Assembly: GCA_003349915.1 (NCBI GenBank)
Contig: QFXE01000010.1
Span: 203,655-267,654 of the forward strand
Direction: 5' to 3'
DNA length: 64,000 nt
Source: an endosymbiont of Escarpia spicata
GTDB taxonomy: Bacteria; Pseudomonadota; Gammaproteobacteria; Chromatiales; Chromatiaceae
The position numbers and the translations under genes were made by a program. Shown here in pieces: positions 63,156-64,000 of the stretch. The first letter of the stretch is position 1, and every line of letters starts with the position of its first letter. The notes under the pieces are model-generated. The model saw nothing but the letters and a program-made list of their open reading frames with translations, was not told where the DNA came from and did no database searches.

Positions 63156-63374
63156 ATGGATAATTTAGACCTGATTGACCAGATTAATTTTGATCGGGCC
63201 AAATCATCTATAAAGGCAATTCTGGATTCGACAGACAATGAGATTCGATTAGCTGTGTGTAGAGACATAACCATTGATCAGATAAGCGCAACGATTGAGA
63301 AATTTCCACTGCGCACACAAAAAGAAATTTTGGCCATGTTGGCAGATAAATATCTTACTAAGTGGGCTATATGA
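63156..63374 (+). CDS. Phage hypothetical protein
   Basis: The 72-residue product (IDQINFDRAKSSIKAILDST, RDITIDQISATIEKFPLRTQ) is helical, resembling small phage helix-turn-helix or Ner-type proteins without a clear match. Its ATG begins directly after the stop of the previous gene. Confidence 0.6.
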   Translation: MDNLDLIDQINFDRAKSSIKAILDSTDNEIRLAVCRDITIDQISATIEKFPLRTQKEILAMLADKYLTKWAI

Positions 63375-63413
63375 TGTGAAAAATTGGCGACGAACAGATG
63401 GGAATGTTTTGAT

Positions 63414-63581
63414 ATGAGCGAAAACGAGAATGATACGTCTGAATGCTGCCAGATTTGCGGGGCGCCAGTGGAAGAGGACACGGAGAACAGCATCCTAAAT
63501 TGCACGGCCAACGATAGTCATTTCGCGTCCCAGTGGGATATGGTGTGGGTCAATTTAGAGACTATAGAGCGTGAAGAGTAA
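63414..63581 (+). CDS. Phage small zinc-binding-like protein
   Basis: The 55-residue product has CCQICGAPVEED, then LNCTANDSHFASQWDM, giving a CxxC ... C ... H set that could bind zinc. ATG 63414 is chosen because it begins the compact MSENEND start; the frame is open 30 bases further. Family not recognised. Confidence 0.6.
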   Translation: MSENENDTSECCQICGAPVEEDTENSILNCTANDSHFASQWDMVWVNLETIEREE

Positions 63582-63705
63582 CGGGGGCGCTCAGTGCGAC
63601 CTCTATTTCCGGGCAGGGATGCCCGGATAACTCCTTTATTCGGCGGGCCGCGCATGGAGCCGCGACCGCCGATGGACTCTGATAGCTCCGCTGGAATTTC
63701 TTGTT

Positions 63706-63939
63706 ATGTGGGATTTGATACTCGGCATTGTCTTACTTCTCGGCGTGTTGGCCCTGTTTGCTCAGAGTGTACTCGCGCTGCGGTATTTGTGGGCGCACAA
63801 GAAGGCGAGCGATTTCATCAGGGAGCGAGGATATACCAACGGCCCTTATGTGAAGCACGGGATGGTGATAGACCCTAAAACCGGATTGGTTCGTGGCACT
63901 TCAGCGCCATCTGACATTGCAATACGAAAGTTCCTTTAA
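63706..63939 (+). CDS. Phage membrane protein, 77 residues
   Basis: One N-terminal membrane helix (LILGIVLLLGVLALFAQSVL) precedes a soluble tail (IRERGYTNGPYVKHGMVIDP). The layout is that of a single-pass inner-membrane protein with its tail in the cytosol or periplasm. It is the last gene in view. Between it and 63581 there are 124 bases with no gene. Confidence 0.6.
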   Translation: MWDLILGIVLLLGVLALFAQSVLALRYLWAHKKASDFIRERGYTNGPYVKHGMVIDPKTGLVRGTSAPSDIAIRKFL

Positions 63940-64000
63940 CCACATAACGATTAAATCAGGCGACCGGCTGCAATGAATAACAGGAAACACGCCAGGAATC

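Larger units (their letters stand above)
34297..64000. mobile_element. Lambda-like prophage integrated in tRNA-Leu, right end outside the window
   Basis: From the tRNA-Leu 3' fragment onward every recognisable gene is phage-like: a leftward late operon (terminase to fibre), divergent cro/cI with shared operators, and a rightward early operon. The map resembles lambda inverted. Integrase and the second attachment site are not in view, so they should lie beyond 64000, where an intact tRNA-Leu is also expected. Two internal deletions and no visible lysis genes suggest that it is defective. Confidence 0.92.

Noticed and set aside
34297..64000. Mu-like transposable phage, because of the Mor-like regulator
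   Set aside because: No MuA/MuB-type genes are seen, the left end is a tRNA scar with arm-type sites, and terminase, portal, gpW and tail genes are lambda-like.

Overview
The window looks like the chromosome of a gammaproteobacterium, with a lambda-like prophage filling its right half. The left half (1-34296) has the gene neighbourhoods typical of that class: ftsK-lolA-rarA, trxB, aat-bpt-infA, clpS-clpA with a cold-shock gene, rluE-mnmA-hflD-purB-roxA, and sdhCDAB with sdhE-ygfX. REP-like palindromes are scattered between genes. The gene set and repeats would suit a sulfur-oxidising or Chromatiales-type lineage, but no gene here settles that.

Layout 1-34296. Positions 1-6100 hold the cell-division and DNA-maintenance group (ftsK, lolA, rarA), an alanine dehydrogenase that has lost its nucleotide-binding glycine loop, and thioredoxin reductase. 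Positions 6135-6868 hold a YcgR-like PilZ gene broken by a pentanucleotide repeat, a probable phase-variation switch. Positions 7000-12200 hold Aat, Bpt, ClpS and ClpA, together the bacterial N-degron pathway, plus IF-1 and a cold-shock protein with a long leader. Positions 12400-17900 hold tRNA/rRNA modification and purine genes, a lipoprotein and a spondin-type secreted protein. Positions 18100-21600 hold the ribosomal oxygenase RoxA and small genes. Positions 21650-28200 hold an RND efflux pair, a Nudix hydrolase and MetY. Positions 28400-34190 hold a tiny acidic ORF, ygfX/sdhE, a three-gene insert containing a c-type cytochrome, and the sdh operon.

The prophage starts at 34297 in the 3' half of a tRNA-Leu(UAA) gene and runs off the right edge, so its integrase end is not visible. 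Leftward from a cro-like gene (56265-56519) run a CII-like regulator, a replication helicase remnant, a TGTTACA repeat array, terminase, portal, a protease-capsid fusion, head and tail genes, and a fibre with a HELLH motif. Rightward from cI (56626) runs a lysogeny-side accessory block: a frameshifted nucleotidyltransferase with a membrane partner, a VasI/TagO-like secreted protein, a membrane zinc-ribbon protein and, on the opposite strand, a secreted Cys-rich toxin-like protein with a probable immunity gene. A second operator cluster at 60662-60705 faces an early operon of tiny overlapping genes that leads to a DHH phosphoesterase.

Two genes (the tape measure at about 40660 and the replication helicase at about 55890) look fused to their upstream neighbours by internal deletions, and no lysis gene is recognisable, so the prophage is probably defective for virion production. 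Its immunity region and accessory genes still look largely intact. The most novel material is the accessory block 56626-60530, the superinfection-immunity-like gene inserted backwards in the head operon (51076-51393), the inverted TGTTACA array (54951-55219) and the PilZ repeat switch.
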